A DNA stretch of 52,052 nt from Pseudomonadota bacterium (GTDB lineage: Bacteria; Pseudomonadota; Gammaproteobacteria; Pseudomonadales; Moraxellaceae), in the NCBI GenBank assembly GCA_021851865.1, contig JAJZBU010000018.1:1-52052 (forward strand). The letters run 5' to 3'. Shown piece after piece: positions 1-9,400 of this stretch. Every line of letters starts with the position of its first letter. Positions within the stretch are counted from its first letter, which is position 1. The position numbers and the translations under genes are program-made. The notes beneath the pieces were generated by a model. That model ran no database searches and was not told where the DNA came from. It was given only the letters and a program-made list of their open reading frames with translations.

Positions 1-17
1 TGGTGCCATGCTTTTTT

Positions 18-86
18 GCGGTCATGGTATGGTCCTCCTATGGGACACAGGGTTGGTATTGACGATCTCCCTCATACCATGACCGC
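18..86. repeat. 14-bp perfect inverted repeat at the left edge
   Basis: GCGGTCATGGTATG at 18-31 is exactly complementary to CATACCATGACCGC at 73-86, with 41 nt between. The right arm contains an ATG (79-81) in frame with the beta-barrel gene that follows, so a transcript covering it could fold over its own start. It could equally be an operator or the end of a mobile element lying to the left. No second copy was noticed elsewhere in the window. Confidence 0.5.
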
Positions 87-747
87 TTTCGCAGTCCAAG
101 AATTTGCACATAAGTCAGTACACTACCTCCTGGGCTTCTCCCCAGCCGACACCGTTGCACCTGGATCGTATTCGGCCATGGCCGGCACCGGCGGCCAATG
201 GTCCTCTGTTGGCGACCCGCGCCGCGATAGCTTCACCCCCTTCCTGGCGCATGCCGGAATCCGCACCGGGCTCGCTGACCGTTGGGATATTGGATATCGA
301 CTGACAACCGTAGCGCTGCCTTACGCGAGTGTTGGGCCCTCGCTCGGTGCGTCAATCGACGTCAAACATCGCCTGACCAATCGAGACAATCCTTGGCAAA
401 TCGCGGTCTTGGCAGGTGTAGGGTATGCCTATCTGGACATTCAAGGACAATCTAGAAGTGCTTGGAGTCCCGGCGTCGATGTGATCGTCAGTCACCGAAT
501 TGCATCGGGGTATACCGCATTCTCAGACCTTCGCTACGTCGACACCCAAATACCCTCTGCGAGCGGCGGCGCAAGCGCCAATCACTTTCGTGCCTTAGGC
601 CCTGGCGTAGGGGTGAAGATCAAGCTCAAGGCCAATGTTTCCATCACTCCTGAAATTGGGATCTTCAACTTTAGCGGAAACATCGCCGATCAGCAGGCCA
701 ATGGCATCGGCGTTCAGTATGGGGTCGTCCTTGGGTTTGCTTTCTAA
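79..747 (+). CDS. Putative outer-membrane beta-barrel protein, 5' end uncertain
   Basis: The C-terminal two thirds is a run of alternating polar and hydrophobic strands (for example WDIGYRLTTVALPYASVG, WQIAVLAGVGYAYLDI) ending in GVVLGFAF, a terminal Phe as recognised by the BAM machinery. A small outer-membrane barrel is therefore likely. No convincing signal peptide or ribosome site precedes any candidate start (TTG 16, ATG 40, ATG 79), and the frame stays open to base 1. The true start may therefore lie outside the window, or the 5' end may have been replaced. The ATG at 79 was chosen as the first one giving a sensible barrel length (222 aa). The exact family is not recognised. Confidence 0.5.
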   Translation: MTAFAVQEFAHKSVHYLLGFSPADTVAPGSYSAMAGTGGQWSSVGDPRRDSFTPFLAHAGIRTGLADRWDIGYRLTTVALPYASVGPSLGASIDVKHRLTNRDNPWQIAVLAGVGYAYLDIQGQSRSAWSPGVDVIVSHRIASGYTAFSDLRYVDTQIPSASGGASANHFRALGPGVGVKIKLKANVSITPEIGIFNFSGNIADQQANGIGVQYGVVLGFAF

Positions 748-907
748 TCCTTCGCTCATGAACGATCCCTGTTGAGTCGAGGCGCAGAAGGCGCGTGCCC
801 CATCGATCGATGGCCGTCCCCTATCGGCACGAGTTGTCGCAATGCTGCTGGTAGCGGCTGGTGTTTTCACGGTAAAGTCATCCTCATCCCCGCTACGGAG
901 CATACCG

Positions 908-1264
908 ATGTCCTGGCCCTACCTGGCTGCCAAATATCTGTCGACGGCCGCCGTCGTCGTCCTGGCCTCGGAACTGGCCAAGCGCAGCGATCGCATCGGA
1001 GCGCTGGTCGCTTCCTTGCCCCTGGTGACCGTCATGGTGCTGATCTGGCTACATCTGGAGCGGCAACCGCCGCAGCGCATCACGCTGCACGCATGGTATA
1101 CCTTCTGGTATGTGCTACCGACCCTTCCGCCTTTCCTGCTCTTTCCGTGGCTCTATCAGAGTTTCGGTTTCTGGCTCGCTCTTCTTTCTTTCATCCTGCT
1201 GATTTTGTCCTGCTTTTTCCTCTTCGCCAGCATCTTGCGCCCCTTCGGCCTGCAGCTTCTCTGA
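908..1264 (+). CDS. DUF3147 family membrane protein
   Basis: This is a 118-residue, very hydrophobic protein with about four membrane segments. It matches the DUF3147 pattern: an N-terminal helix with a SELAKRS-like turn (ASELAKRSDRIGALVASLPL), then a Trp/Leu-rich second half. The start at 908 (MSWPYLAAKY) is chosen over the upstream ATG at 842 because GGAG lies 7 nt before it and the upstream stretch looks non-membrane. It ends 5 nt before the ion permease start, so the two are probably co-transcribed. The family has no established function; a small inner-membrane accessory protein is all that can be said. Confidence 0.75.
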   Translation: MSWPYLAAKYLSTAAVVVLASELAKRSDRIGALVASLPLVTVMVLIWLHLERQPPQRITLHAWYTFWYVLPTLPPFLLFPWLYQSFGFWLALLSFILLILSCFFLFASILRPFGLQLL

Positions 1265-1269
1265 AGCGC

Positions 1270-2484
1270 ATGATGATGACGCTCTCAGCTCCCATCCTGT
1301 TTTTTCTGGTCTACCTCGGCATGATCCTCGGTGGACTACCCTTTCTGCAGCTCGATCGCACCGGCATCGCCCTGCTCGGCGCCATCGCGCTGATCGCCAG
1401 CAACAGCATCAGCGTCACCGCCGCCGTGCATGCCATCGACGCGTCGACCCTGATCCTGCTCTTTTCCTTCATGGTCATCTCAGCACAAATGCGTCTGGGT
1501 GGCTTTTACGAGAGCCTCATCCAAAGACTCGAAAGCCTGCCCCTGTCGGCCCCCGGCCTACTCGCCCTGCTCATTGCCCTGGTGGCGCTGCTCGCCGCCA
1601 TTTTCAGCAATGACGTCGTGTGTCTGGCCCTGACCGCGCCTTTGATCGAGCTTTGTCGTCGCCGCCAGCTGCCGCCCCTGCCTTTCATCTGGGCGCTGGC
1701 CTGCGCCGCCAACCTCGGCTCAGCCGCGACCCTGATCGGCAACCCACAGAACATGCTGATCGGACAGACCCTGCATCTGTCTTTTGCGGCTTATTCCGCC
1801 ATGGCTCTGCCTTCGGTGCTGCTCTCTCTCGTCTTTCTCTGGTTCCTGCTCCGCTCCGGTTGCCAGCCCGTCGCTGCCCTTCCACCCGCCCCGAACGTCG
1901 CGATACCGCGTCTGTCCTGGCAAAGCCTCAAGGGGTTGGCCGTGGTCGGTGCGCTGATGCTGTGCATGCTGCTCGGGACGGGTTCGCGCGATCGCTGGGC
2001 GCTGATCGGGGCCGGCCTGCTGCTGACCAGTCGCCATCTACATTCTCGTCGCATGCTGGCGCTGGTGGACTGGAACCTGCTGGTCTTGTTCATCGGTCTG
2101 TTCATCGTCAACCGCGCTTTGCAGGACAGCGGCTTAAGCGATGACCTGCTCGAACATCTCGCCCACTTCGGCCTCAACAGCCACTCCCTCCCCGGACTTA
2201 CGACCTTGTGCGTCCTCCTCTCGAGCACCTTCTCGAATGTGCCGGCGGTGATGCTCCTGCTTCCGCACGCCGGACACGCGGGTGCCATCCTCGCTCTGGC
2301 CAGCACCTTCAGTGGCAATTTTCTGCTCATGGGCAGCATCGCCAATCTCATCGTCGCTGAGGCGGCACGCGCTCAGGGCGTGACCGTCAGCGCCCGCGCC
2401 CACGCCCGTATCGGCATTCCGCTGAGTCTGTTTTCCCTGGCGAGCATGCTCCTCATCGCGCCGATCCAGGGCATGCATCTATGA
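1270..2484 (+). CDS. ArsB/NhaD-type (SLC13-like) ion permease
   Basis: The protein has 404 residues and about ten to eleven membrane helices. The repeated signature of the ion-transporter superfamily is visible: SNDVVCLALTAPLI and NLGSAATLIGNPQNMLIG in the first half, and SSTFSNVPAVMLLLP plus FSGNFLLMGSIANLIVAE in the second. These pairs are typical of ArsB, NhaD and CitMHS/SLC13 carriers. The substrate cannot be read from sequence; the NPQNMLIG motif is seen in anion and arsenite/antimonite permeases, but no ars regulator or reductase is nearby. Three ATGs in a row (1270, 1273, 1276) could serve as start. The upstream frame, open from 772, is the overlapping DUF3147 gene and not part of this protein. 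Confidence 0.8.
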   Translation: MMMTLSAPILFFLVYLGMILGGLPFLQLDRTGIALLGAIALIASNSISVTAAVHAIDASTLILLFSFMVISAQMRLGGFYESLIQRLESLPLSAPGLLALLIALVALLAAIFSNDVVCLALTAPLIELCRRRQLPPLPFIWALACAANLGSAATLIGNPQNMLIGQTLHLSFAAYSAMALPSVLLSLVFLWFLLRSGCQPVAALPPAPNVAIPRLSWQSLKGLAVVGALMLCMLLGTGSRDRWALIGAGLLLTSRHLHSRRMLALVDWNLLVLFIGLFIVNRALQDSGLSDDLLEHLAHFGLNSHSLPGLTTLCVLLSSTFSNVPAVMLLLPHAGHAGAILALASTFSGNFLLMGSIANLIVAEAARAQGVTVSARAHARIGIPLSLFSLASMLLIAPIQGMHL

Positions 2485-2492
2485 TGCTGCGC

Positions 2493-4082
2493 TCAGCTCC
2501 AGAAATAGCTGCGATGGTTGATTTCGATGTGATCGGCGACGTAACTGGCGATGGCCGCCACGGTCATCTTTGGTGGGACGGTGAGGCTTTGTGGTAGAAC
2601 ACTGGCGTCGACGATGAACAGACCGTGCAAATCATGCAGCTCACAGACCTCATCGACGACAGAACTGAAGGGGTCCGTACCCATACGGCAGGTTCCCTGC
2701 GGCTGCAAAGAAGCGACGCGCAGGCTGTACATGCCCATCGGCTCATAACGGATCTTGGCGACCGCCTGATCGAGATCGAAGACCGAATGCACCTCGGTCG
2801 TCTGGAAGGTCGGCAAACGCACCGCGACCGCACCGGCCGCAAAGAAGATGCGCGCCGCAGCGGCGATGCCGCGCTTGAGGTCATCCAGATTCTGATGACT
2901 GAGGTTCCACTGGATATTCTTGTGCGGATCGTGCGTCGTCCCGGAACTGAACACCGAACCCTGCCCTTCATCCTGAACAAACACCTGCAGCATGGCGTAA
3001 TAGCGATAGTCACCCATGAAAGCCATATGGGTGTGCCCGACACCGAGGCCACCGGTGGAAAGCAACTGCACCGGCGCCGGCAAACCCGACATCATCAGAA
3101 TCTTGCCGTCGTGTGGCCCGAGGAACTGATCGACGTAGACGCCTGACAGCGCCCCACGCCAGCCATAGACGGGTTGCGGAAAGCGTCCGACCATCGAGAC
3201 GAAGGGGTTGAGGTAGAGATTGTGCCCAAGTGCACCTGACTGCATGCCCAGCCCACTGCGCTGCAGAAGCAGGGGCGTCTGCACGGCGCCCGCCGCCACC
3301 ACGACGACCTGCGCGTCGATGCGCATCTGCGCGACGATTTCATTGGAGTCAGGATCGATGACATTGGCCAGAACACCCGAGGCACGGCCATGCGTGGTCA
3401 GAATCTGGGTGGCGTGACAATCCGAGAAAAAGCGTGCCCCCATGGCCGCAGCCCAGGGCAGGTAGGTGACCAGGGTCGACTGCTTGCGGTCGGTCATGCA
3501 ACCGGCCAGACAATGCCCGGTCAAGGCGCACTGCTTCACCGTGCGCGCCAGCGGCTTCCAGGACCAACCGAGATCCTCGCAGCCCTGCACGACCTTGTTG
3601 GCGCACTCATTGATTTCATGCGGTTCGTTGATATGGACGGAAAGACGTCTTTCAACCTTCTCATAGAACGGACGCAGCCGCTCCGGTGCCATGGCCTTCA
3701 AACCCAGGGTTTTCGCCCAGTGCTGCAGAACATAGTCGGGGGCGCGGAAGGCCACCCCAGCGTCGATGACGGTCGACCCGCCGATTCCCGTCCCCTGAAA
3801 GACCGGCACGTCGAAGGTGGTGTTGACCTGCAGGGCGCCGTCGACGTAGCTGCGCTGGATGGTTTCAGCCATGTCCTCATTCATCTGGGCGCTCGCTACA
3901 TAACGCCCCGACTCAAGAACGATGACGCTACGCCCCTGGCGCGCGAGTTCGAAGGCCATGACCGCGCCACCGGCTCCCGAACCGATGACCACGACATCAG
4001 CATTGAGACGCAAGACCTTCTCGATATGATCGCGCGCCTGAATGACCGGCAGTCCGTCCTTGGGCACTTCATGGAATTTCAT
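2493..4082 (-). CDS. GMC-family FAD oxidoreductase
   Basis: The 529-residue protein opens with a dinucleotide-binding fold (VVIGSGAGGAVMAFELARQG, about residues 31-50, then ExGR). It has the GMC motif GTGIGGSTVIDAG near residue 100 and the C-terminal flavin-domain signature GLFIVDASVLP. GMC enzymes oxidise alcohols, sterols or aldoses. The usual catalytic His in the HPLG(T/G)CRMG motif reads QPQGTCRMG here, and the Asn of the usual NPxxT reads VPPKMT, so activity or substrate may be unusual. It lies 65 nt downstream of a Tat-exported protein on the same strand, a common arrangement for two-component membrane GMC dehydrogenases. Its 3' end faces the ion permease with 8 nt between. Confidence 0.85.
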   Translation of the reverse strand: MKFHEVPKDGLPVIQARDHIEKVLRLNADVVVIGSGAGGAVMAFELARQGRSVIVLESGRYVASAQMNEDMAETIQRSYVDGALQVNTTFDVPVFQGTGIGGSTVIDAGVAFRAPDYVLQHWAKTLGLKAMAPERLRPFYEKVERRLSVHINEPHEINECANKVVQGCEDLGWSWKPLARTVKQCALTGHCLAGCMTDRKQSTLVTYLPWAAAMGARFFSDCHATQILTTHGRASGVLANVIDPDSNEIVAQMRIDAQVVVVAAGAVQTPLLLQRSGLGMQSGALGHNLYLNPFVSMVGRFPQPVYGWRGALSGVYVDQFLGPHDGKILMMSGLPAPVQLLSTGGLGVGHTHMAFMGDYRYYAMLQVFVQDEGQGSVFSSGTTHDPHKNIQWNLSHQNLDDLKRGIAAAARIFFAAGAVAVRLPTFQTTEVHSVFDLDQAVAKIRYEPMGMYSLRVASLQPQGTCRMGTDPFSSVVDEVCELHDLHGLFIVDASVLPQSLTVPPKMTVAAIASYVADHIEINHRSYFWS

Positions 4083-4147
4083 CGCTCACTCATCCCTTAC
4101 TCGTTATGCTCGCACCGCCCGCGCGACCGTGCGCGATGGTGACAGGA

Positions 4148-4744
4148 TCACAGGTCGGTCGGCATGGGCGCATTGCCCAGCTTGCGCACACCCCATTTCA
4201 CGGACACAGGACCATCGTAATCGAGATAGGGATTGACCCGCTGATCACGCCAATAAGCCAGGGCGACGACAGACTTGAGAGCGGTGATGAGGCCGCGCTG
4301 GAAGAAATAGCCATGCTGCCACTTTTCCATATGCGCCAGGGCGGCATCGTCCGACATGCCAGAAAAACGACTGAGTCGATAACCTGGACTGAACTCAAAA
4401 ATCTTGCCCGCGAGATTGATGTTGGCTCGCACCGGTTTGCTGACGTGACTGATCATGAGATCGATGTTCTGCATCACCGGGATGTCCACCGTCGAGGGCA
4501 TACCCAAGACCTCCGGATGCAAAAACACTTCGCGTATCTTGTTGAGCACGCGATATTCGAGCGGCGACAGAAAACGAATCTCTGAAGGCACGGCGATGAA
4601 TTCATCGGCGATGGCATCCCGCCATGTGCCGCACAACACGGCGACCCCCGCGACCGCCCCCAGGCCACGACGCAGGAAAGTGCGCCGCGACAAGGGCGCC
4701 AGCTGTTCCTTCAGCACCGACTCGAGATCCTCGTTAAGCACCAT
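4148..4744 (-). CDS. Tat-signal protein, probable small subunit of the GMC dehydrogenase
   Basis: The predicted 198-residue protein has a twin-arginine signal LSRRTFLRRGLGAVAGVAVLCG at about residues 24-45, followed by ADEF as a likely cleavage region. It is thus exported folded. The rest is mostly helical, with no metal-binding motif recognised. Small Tat-exported partners beside GMC oxidoreductases are known (gluconate 2-dehydrogenase subunit 3 type), and position rather than clear similarity supports that role here. The start is unsure: GGAGG sits only 1 nt before ATG 4744 (4 nt before the next GTG codon). A longer form from 4786/4789 lacks a ribosome site but is possible. Confidence 0.6.
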   Translation of the reverse strand: MVLNEDLESVLKEQLAPLSRRTFLRRGLGAVAGVAVLCGTWRDAIADEFIAVPSEIRFLSPLEYRVLNKIREVFLHPEVLGMPSTVDIPVMQNIDLMISHVSKPVRANINLAGKIFEFSPGYRLSRFSGMSDDAALAHMEKWQHGYFFQRGLITALKSVVALAYWRDQRVNPYLDYDGPVSVKWGVRKLGNAPMPTDL

Positions 4745-4909
4745 GCCTCCGCATGACCGCGCTCTTCGTCGGAGAAGCGCGGCCATCATCTGATTTTGTT
4801 CATTATTGTGGCCCACCACAGGCGGGCGGAAAGCCCACTGAGTGTACTGCAAGTACCCTGGAAACCCTAGACACGCAGCCGGGCTCATTACAAAAATGCA
4901 AAACTTGCC

Positions 4910-6400
4910 TCACCAGCCACAGTGTTGCCGCCAGATCTGACGGCGCGCGCGATAGGGATCCTGCTCGAGATGTGAATCTTCGGCGAACACCTGCACCCAG
5001 GACTGCTCTCCATAAGCCGGCCAACTCGCCGCCGGGCGACCTTGGCGGGCAAAGTGACCCCAATGATCCTGCATGAGACGGGCGAGTTGCTGCGCAGCGG
5101 CGCTTGGTCCCGCAAAAAACTGCCCCAGAGGCGCCTCGAGGGTGGCGAAAATGAAAGGCAAATCGACGATGTGGCAGGCGCCAAGACGGCGTAGACCAGC
5201 GCAGGGCCAGTCCATACGATAGACCCAGGCGCGGTCGCGAATACGTTCGGCGAGACGCAAGCTGCTCATGGTGAAGATGCGATCGCTCTCGAACAGGATC
5301 ATGCGTGCGTCAGCGCTCTGCTCGGGCAGAAGGTCTTCATAGGCCTGCGCCAGGGCCTCGGCACGCGTCGGCACACCACGGCGTACCAATGCGCGCCAGT
5401 CTTCCTGCTGATAGACCTGCGCATCCGTCTTTCTCCCCCCCAGCAACTCCGGATGGTAGAGAAAGATCGACCATTCATCGCGCGTCGAACCGATCAGCAG
5501 GGGGCGCTCATCGATATCGGCGGTCAGAGCGGTCTGTGTCAGCAGGTCGTCATCGATATACGGCAGGGCCGGCATGCCGTACTGCATGATCTGCACGGCC
5601 TCGAGGCCGCGCGGCAGCAGACAACGCAAGCTGCTGCGCTGCAGGCGCAGCCACTCCGACCAGCTCGCCTGCTGCAGCACCTGCGGCGAGGCGAGCGCGG
5701 TCAACAGCTCGGCGCTGACCCGTTGCGCGACCTCAGCGCGATAAACGTGGTCGGCGCTACCACTTTGCACGATGGCGCGATGAAACAGGTCTTTCGCCGC
5801 CGGGACGGCGAGCAAAGTGGCGACGGCCATGCCGCCTGCCGATTCACCGAACAAGGTGACGGCGCCAGGGTCGCCACCGAAGCTGGCGATATTCGTCTGC
5901 ACCCACTGCAAAGCCAGCAGTAAATCGCGCAAACCGCAATTGCTGTCGGCGGCCAGCTCCGGATAAGCGCGCCAATCGCCAAACCCAGCCAGACCGAGGC
6001 GGTAGTTGACGCTGACGACGACCACATCCTGCTGCCGGGCGAGATGCTCGGCATCGTACAGACGCTGGGCATTGCTGCCGCTCCAATAGCCGCCACCGTG
6101 GATCCAGACCATGACGGCACGGCGCCCGTACACATCCGGGCTCCAGACATTGAGATGCAGACAGTCTTCGCCCCAGGCACCGATGCCGAGAAAATCCGGG
6201 CTCTCCTGCGGCGCCGCCGCGCCCCAGGATACGGCCGGACGAATCCCGGCCCAGGGGCGGCGCGACAAAGGCGCGCGCAGACGCCGCTGCGCTGTCAGCG
6301 CCTCGGCGTAAGGTATCGCCAAAAACCTCACTCCGCCCTGCTGACAGGCCTCTCCCTGCAGCGTTCCGGCCGCCGTCTCGACGCGTATGACTTGCGACAT
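4910..6400 (-). CDS. Type-B carboxylesterase/lipase
   Basis: This is a 496-residue member of the carboxylesterase type-B fold. Visible hallmarks are GEDCLHLNVW (about 77-86), the oxyanion-hole loop HGGGYWSGSN (101-110) and the nucleophile elbow GESAGG with Ser187. Later acidic and His residues (for example GACHIVDLPFIF near the C-terminal third) fit the triad region. The start at 6400 (MSQVIRV) has GAGGTGAGG directly upstream; a longer frame from 6421 lacks one. No signal peptide is evident, so it is probably cytoplasmic. It hydrolyses carboxylic esters; the natural substrate is unknown. It is divergent from mfd across a 99-bp gap. Confidence 0.88.
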   Translation of the reverse strand: MSQVIRVETAAGTLQGEACQQGGVRFLAIPYAEALTAQRRLRAPLSRRPWAGIRPAVSWGAAAPQESPDFLGIGAWGEDCLHLNVWSPDVYGRRAVMVWIHGGGYWSGSNAQRLYDAEHLARQQDVVVVSVNYRLGLAGFGDWRAYPELAADSNCGLRDLLLALQWVQTNIASFGGDPGAVTLFGESAGGMAVATLLAVPAAKDLFHRAIVQSGSADHVYRAEVAQRVSAELLTALASPQVLQQASWSEWLRLQRSSLRCLLPRGLEAVQIMQYGMPALPYIDDDLLTQTALTADIDERPLLIGSTRDEWSIFLYHPELLGGRKTDAQVYQQEDWRALVRRGVPTRAEALAQAYEDLLPEQSADARMILFESDRIFTMSSLRLAERIRDRAWVYRMDWPCAGLRRLGACHIVDLPFIFATLEAPLGQFFAGPSAAAQQLARLMQDHWGHFARQGRPAASWPAYGEQSWVQVFAEDSHLEQDPYRARRQIWRQHCGW

Positions 6401-6437
6401 CCTCACCTCTCCCCCTACCATCTGTCACGACGGGATA

Positions 6438-6465
6438 TCGACAGCTCCCGACACCTTTATATACT
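6438..6465 (+). promoter_or_regulatory. Candidate sigma-70 promoter of mfd
   Basis: TCGACA (6438-6443), 16 nt, then TATACT (6460-6465), 35 bp before the mfd start codon. The boxes match the consensus at 5/6 and 5/6. Inference from sequence only. Confidence 0.45.
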
Positions 6466-6499
6466 GCCGCAGCGCGCGACCCAGGATGTCCAATTTTCG

Positions 6500-9400
6500 A
6501 TGATGCCAGCTCTTCCTCCCCTTCCCCCTCTTCCCAAACCCGGCCAATACAGCTATTGGCAAGGCCTGCCAGGAGCCGCCCTGGGTCACACCCTGGCACA
6601 AATAGCGGCCGATTCAGAGCAATTGCTGTTCGCCCTCTGCAAAGATAGCGCGCAAGTCCATCGTCTGGCACGGGAATTAGGTTTTTTTCTCAGCGATCCG
6701 GCCCTCCCCTGCTGCGTCTTCCCGGACCGGGAGACTTTGCCCTACGATCGTTTCTCGCCACACCAGGACATCCTCTCCGAACGCATCGCGACCCTCGCCC
6801 GGCTGCCACACATGCAGCGCGGCATCGTCCTCGCCGCGGTCAATAGTGTCATCGTTCGCCTGCCACCCGTCGGCCATATCCAGGTCCAGGCCATGCCTCT
6901 GGCCCGTGGCCAGCGACTGCATCTCGAAAGCCTGCGGCAACAGCTGCAATCCATCGGCTATCGCTGCGTCGACTGCGTTTATGAACACGGTGACTTCGCC
7001 ATCCGCGGCGCCATCATCGATCTTTTTCCGATGGGCGCCGAGCAACCCGTGCGCATCGAAATGTTCGATGATGAAATCGACACCTTGCGTCTTTTCGACA
7101 TCACCTCGCAAAGATCGACCGGTGTGATCGAGCGCTTTGAACTCCTCCCGGCGCGCGAATGCCCGCTCGACCGTTCTGCGATCGCCCGCTTTCGCGAACA
7201 ATGGGAAAGCCACATCGGCGTCAATCCACGCCACATCCCTTTGTACCAAGACGTCATGCAAGGTTTGCACAGCGCTGGTCTGGAGTCTTATCTCCCGCTC
7301 TTTTTTGGCGAGACGGCGACCTTCTTCGACTACCTGCCGGAACGCTGCATCATCTTTCATGATCATGAATTACCGCAGCTGCTGACCCAGGCATGGATCG
7401 ACATCGAACAGCGCCATGAAGATCTGCGGCATGATCAGGAACGCCCCTTGCTGCCCCCGGCTACCCTCTATCTACGCGACAGCGAGATCTTCGCCAAAAT
7501 CAAACCTCGCGCCAGGATACGTCTGCATGGCCCAGAGGCGGTCGACGCACAGGACTGTGGCTATCTACCTCCGCCCTCGCTGCCTGCGCCGGCGCATCAA
7601 CCACAGGCGCTGGCCGCCTTGCAAGCCTATGTGCAGCAGGCCAGCGATCGCCGCATCCTGCTCACCGCCGAAACCGCCGGCCGCCGGGAGGCTCTGCGCG
7701 AGCAACTCGCCCAGACGCCGCTACAGGCGCGCCTGTGTGACGACTGGCCAAGCTTTCTGAGCAGCACGGAAGCGCTGATGTTGAGCATCGCGCCGCTCGA
7801 CGCCGGCATGCGCGCCCCTGGTCTTGAGATCATTGCCGAAGCGCAGTTGTTTGGTCAGCGCGTCATGCAAAGACGACGGCGCCACGCGCAGCAGGGCTTT
7901 CAGGAAGACATGGCGCTGCGCAGTCTGGCGGAATTGCAGATCGGCGCTGCCGTGGTGCACATCGAGCACGGCGTCGGCCGCTACCTCGGTCTCGTCAGCC
8001 TCGCTGTCGAAGGTCAGATGCAGGAGTTCGTGCAACTGGAATACGCCGATCAGGCCCGCCTCTATGTCCCGGTGGCCCAGATGCAGCTGATCGCGCGCTA
8101 CGTCGGCGCGAACGACGCGCAGATTCCGCTGCACCGTCTCGGCAGCGATCAGTGGCAAAAAGCCCGCCGGCAAGCGGCGGAAAAGATCCATGACGTCGCC
8201 GCTGAACTGCTCGACGTCTATGCCCGTCGCGCCGCTCGCCCCGGTTACAGCTATCGTCTGCGCGACATCGACTACGACAGCTTCGCCGCTGAATTTCCTT
8301 TCGAGGAAACCGCCGATCAGGCCCAGGCCATCACTGCCACCCTCGCCGACATGGCGCAGGAGCGACCGATGGACCGCTTGGTCTGCGGCGATGTCGGCTT
8401 CGGCAAGACCGAGGTCGCCATGCGCGCCGCCTTTGTCGCCGTTCAGAACGCGCGTCAGGTGGCGGTGCTCGTCCCCACCACCTTGCTGGCGCAACAACAT
8501 TACGAATCGTTTCGCGACCGTTTCGCCGCCTGGCCGGTCCATATCGAAGTCATTTCGCGCTTCCGCTCGGCGGCGGAGATCAAGGTCATCCTGGACGATC
8601 TCGCCAACGGCAAAGTCGACATCCTCATCGGCACGCACAAACTCCTGCAAAGCAACGTCGTTTTCCGCCAGTTGGGGCTAATGGTCGTCGATGAGGAGCA
8701 TCGTTTCGGCGTCAAACACAAAGAGGCACTGAAACAGCGACGCGCCGACGTCGACATGCTGACCCTGACCGCCACGCCGATACCGCGCACCCTGAACATG
8801 GCGCTGGCGTCACTGCGCGATCTTTCCATCATCAGCACGCCGCCGGCGCGCCGCCTGGCGATCAAGACCTTCGTGCGCGCCCAGCAAAGATCGGTCATCA
8901 AAGAAGCCGTCCTGCGCGAACTACTGCGTGGCGGACAGGTCTACTATCTGCACAATGAGGTCGAGAGCATCGAGCGTTGTGCCCAGGAGCTCGGCAGCGA
9001 GCTTCCCGAAGCGCGCATCGCCATCGCGCATGGCCAGATGCGCGAACGCGAGCTGGAACAGGTGATGCAGCAGTTCTATCACAAGCAGTTCAATGTCCTG
9101 GTCTGCACCACCATCATCGAAACTGGCATCGACATTCCCTCGGCCAACACCATCATCATCGAACGCGCCGACAAGCTCGGTCTGGCGCAATTGCATCAGC
9201 TGCGTGGTCGTGTCGGGCGCTCGCACCACCAGGCTTACGCCTATTTGCTCACTCCGCCCGACAAGAAAGCGATGAGCGTTGACGCCGAAAAACGTCTGCA
9301 GGCGATCGAGCAGGCGCAGGATCTCGGCGCCGGCTTCATCCTCGCCAGTCAGGATCTCGAGATCCGCGGCGCCGGCGAACTGCTCGGCGATGAACAAAGC

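Noticed and set aside
4803-4909. GTACT-TGC-AGTAC and GGGC-rich hairpins between esterase and Tat-protein genes
   Set aside because: Stems are short, with no T-tract; no confident terminator.
6044-6499. 152-codon upstream extension of mfd
   Set aside because: It overlaps the esterase antisense and would exceed the family length; the start at 6500 fits.
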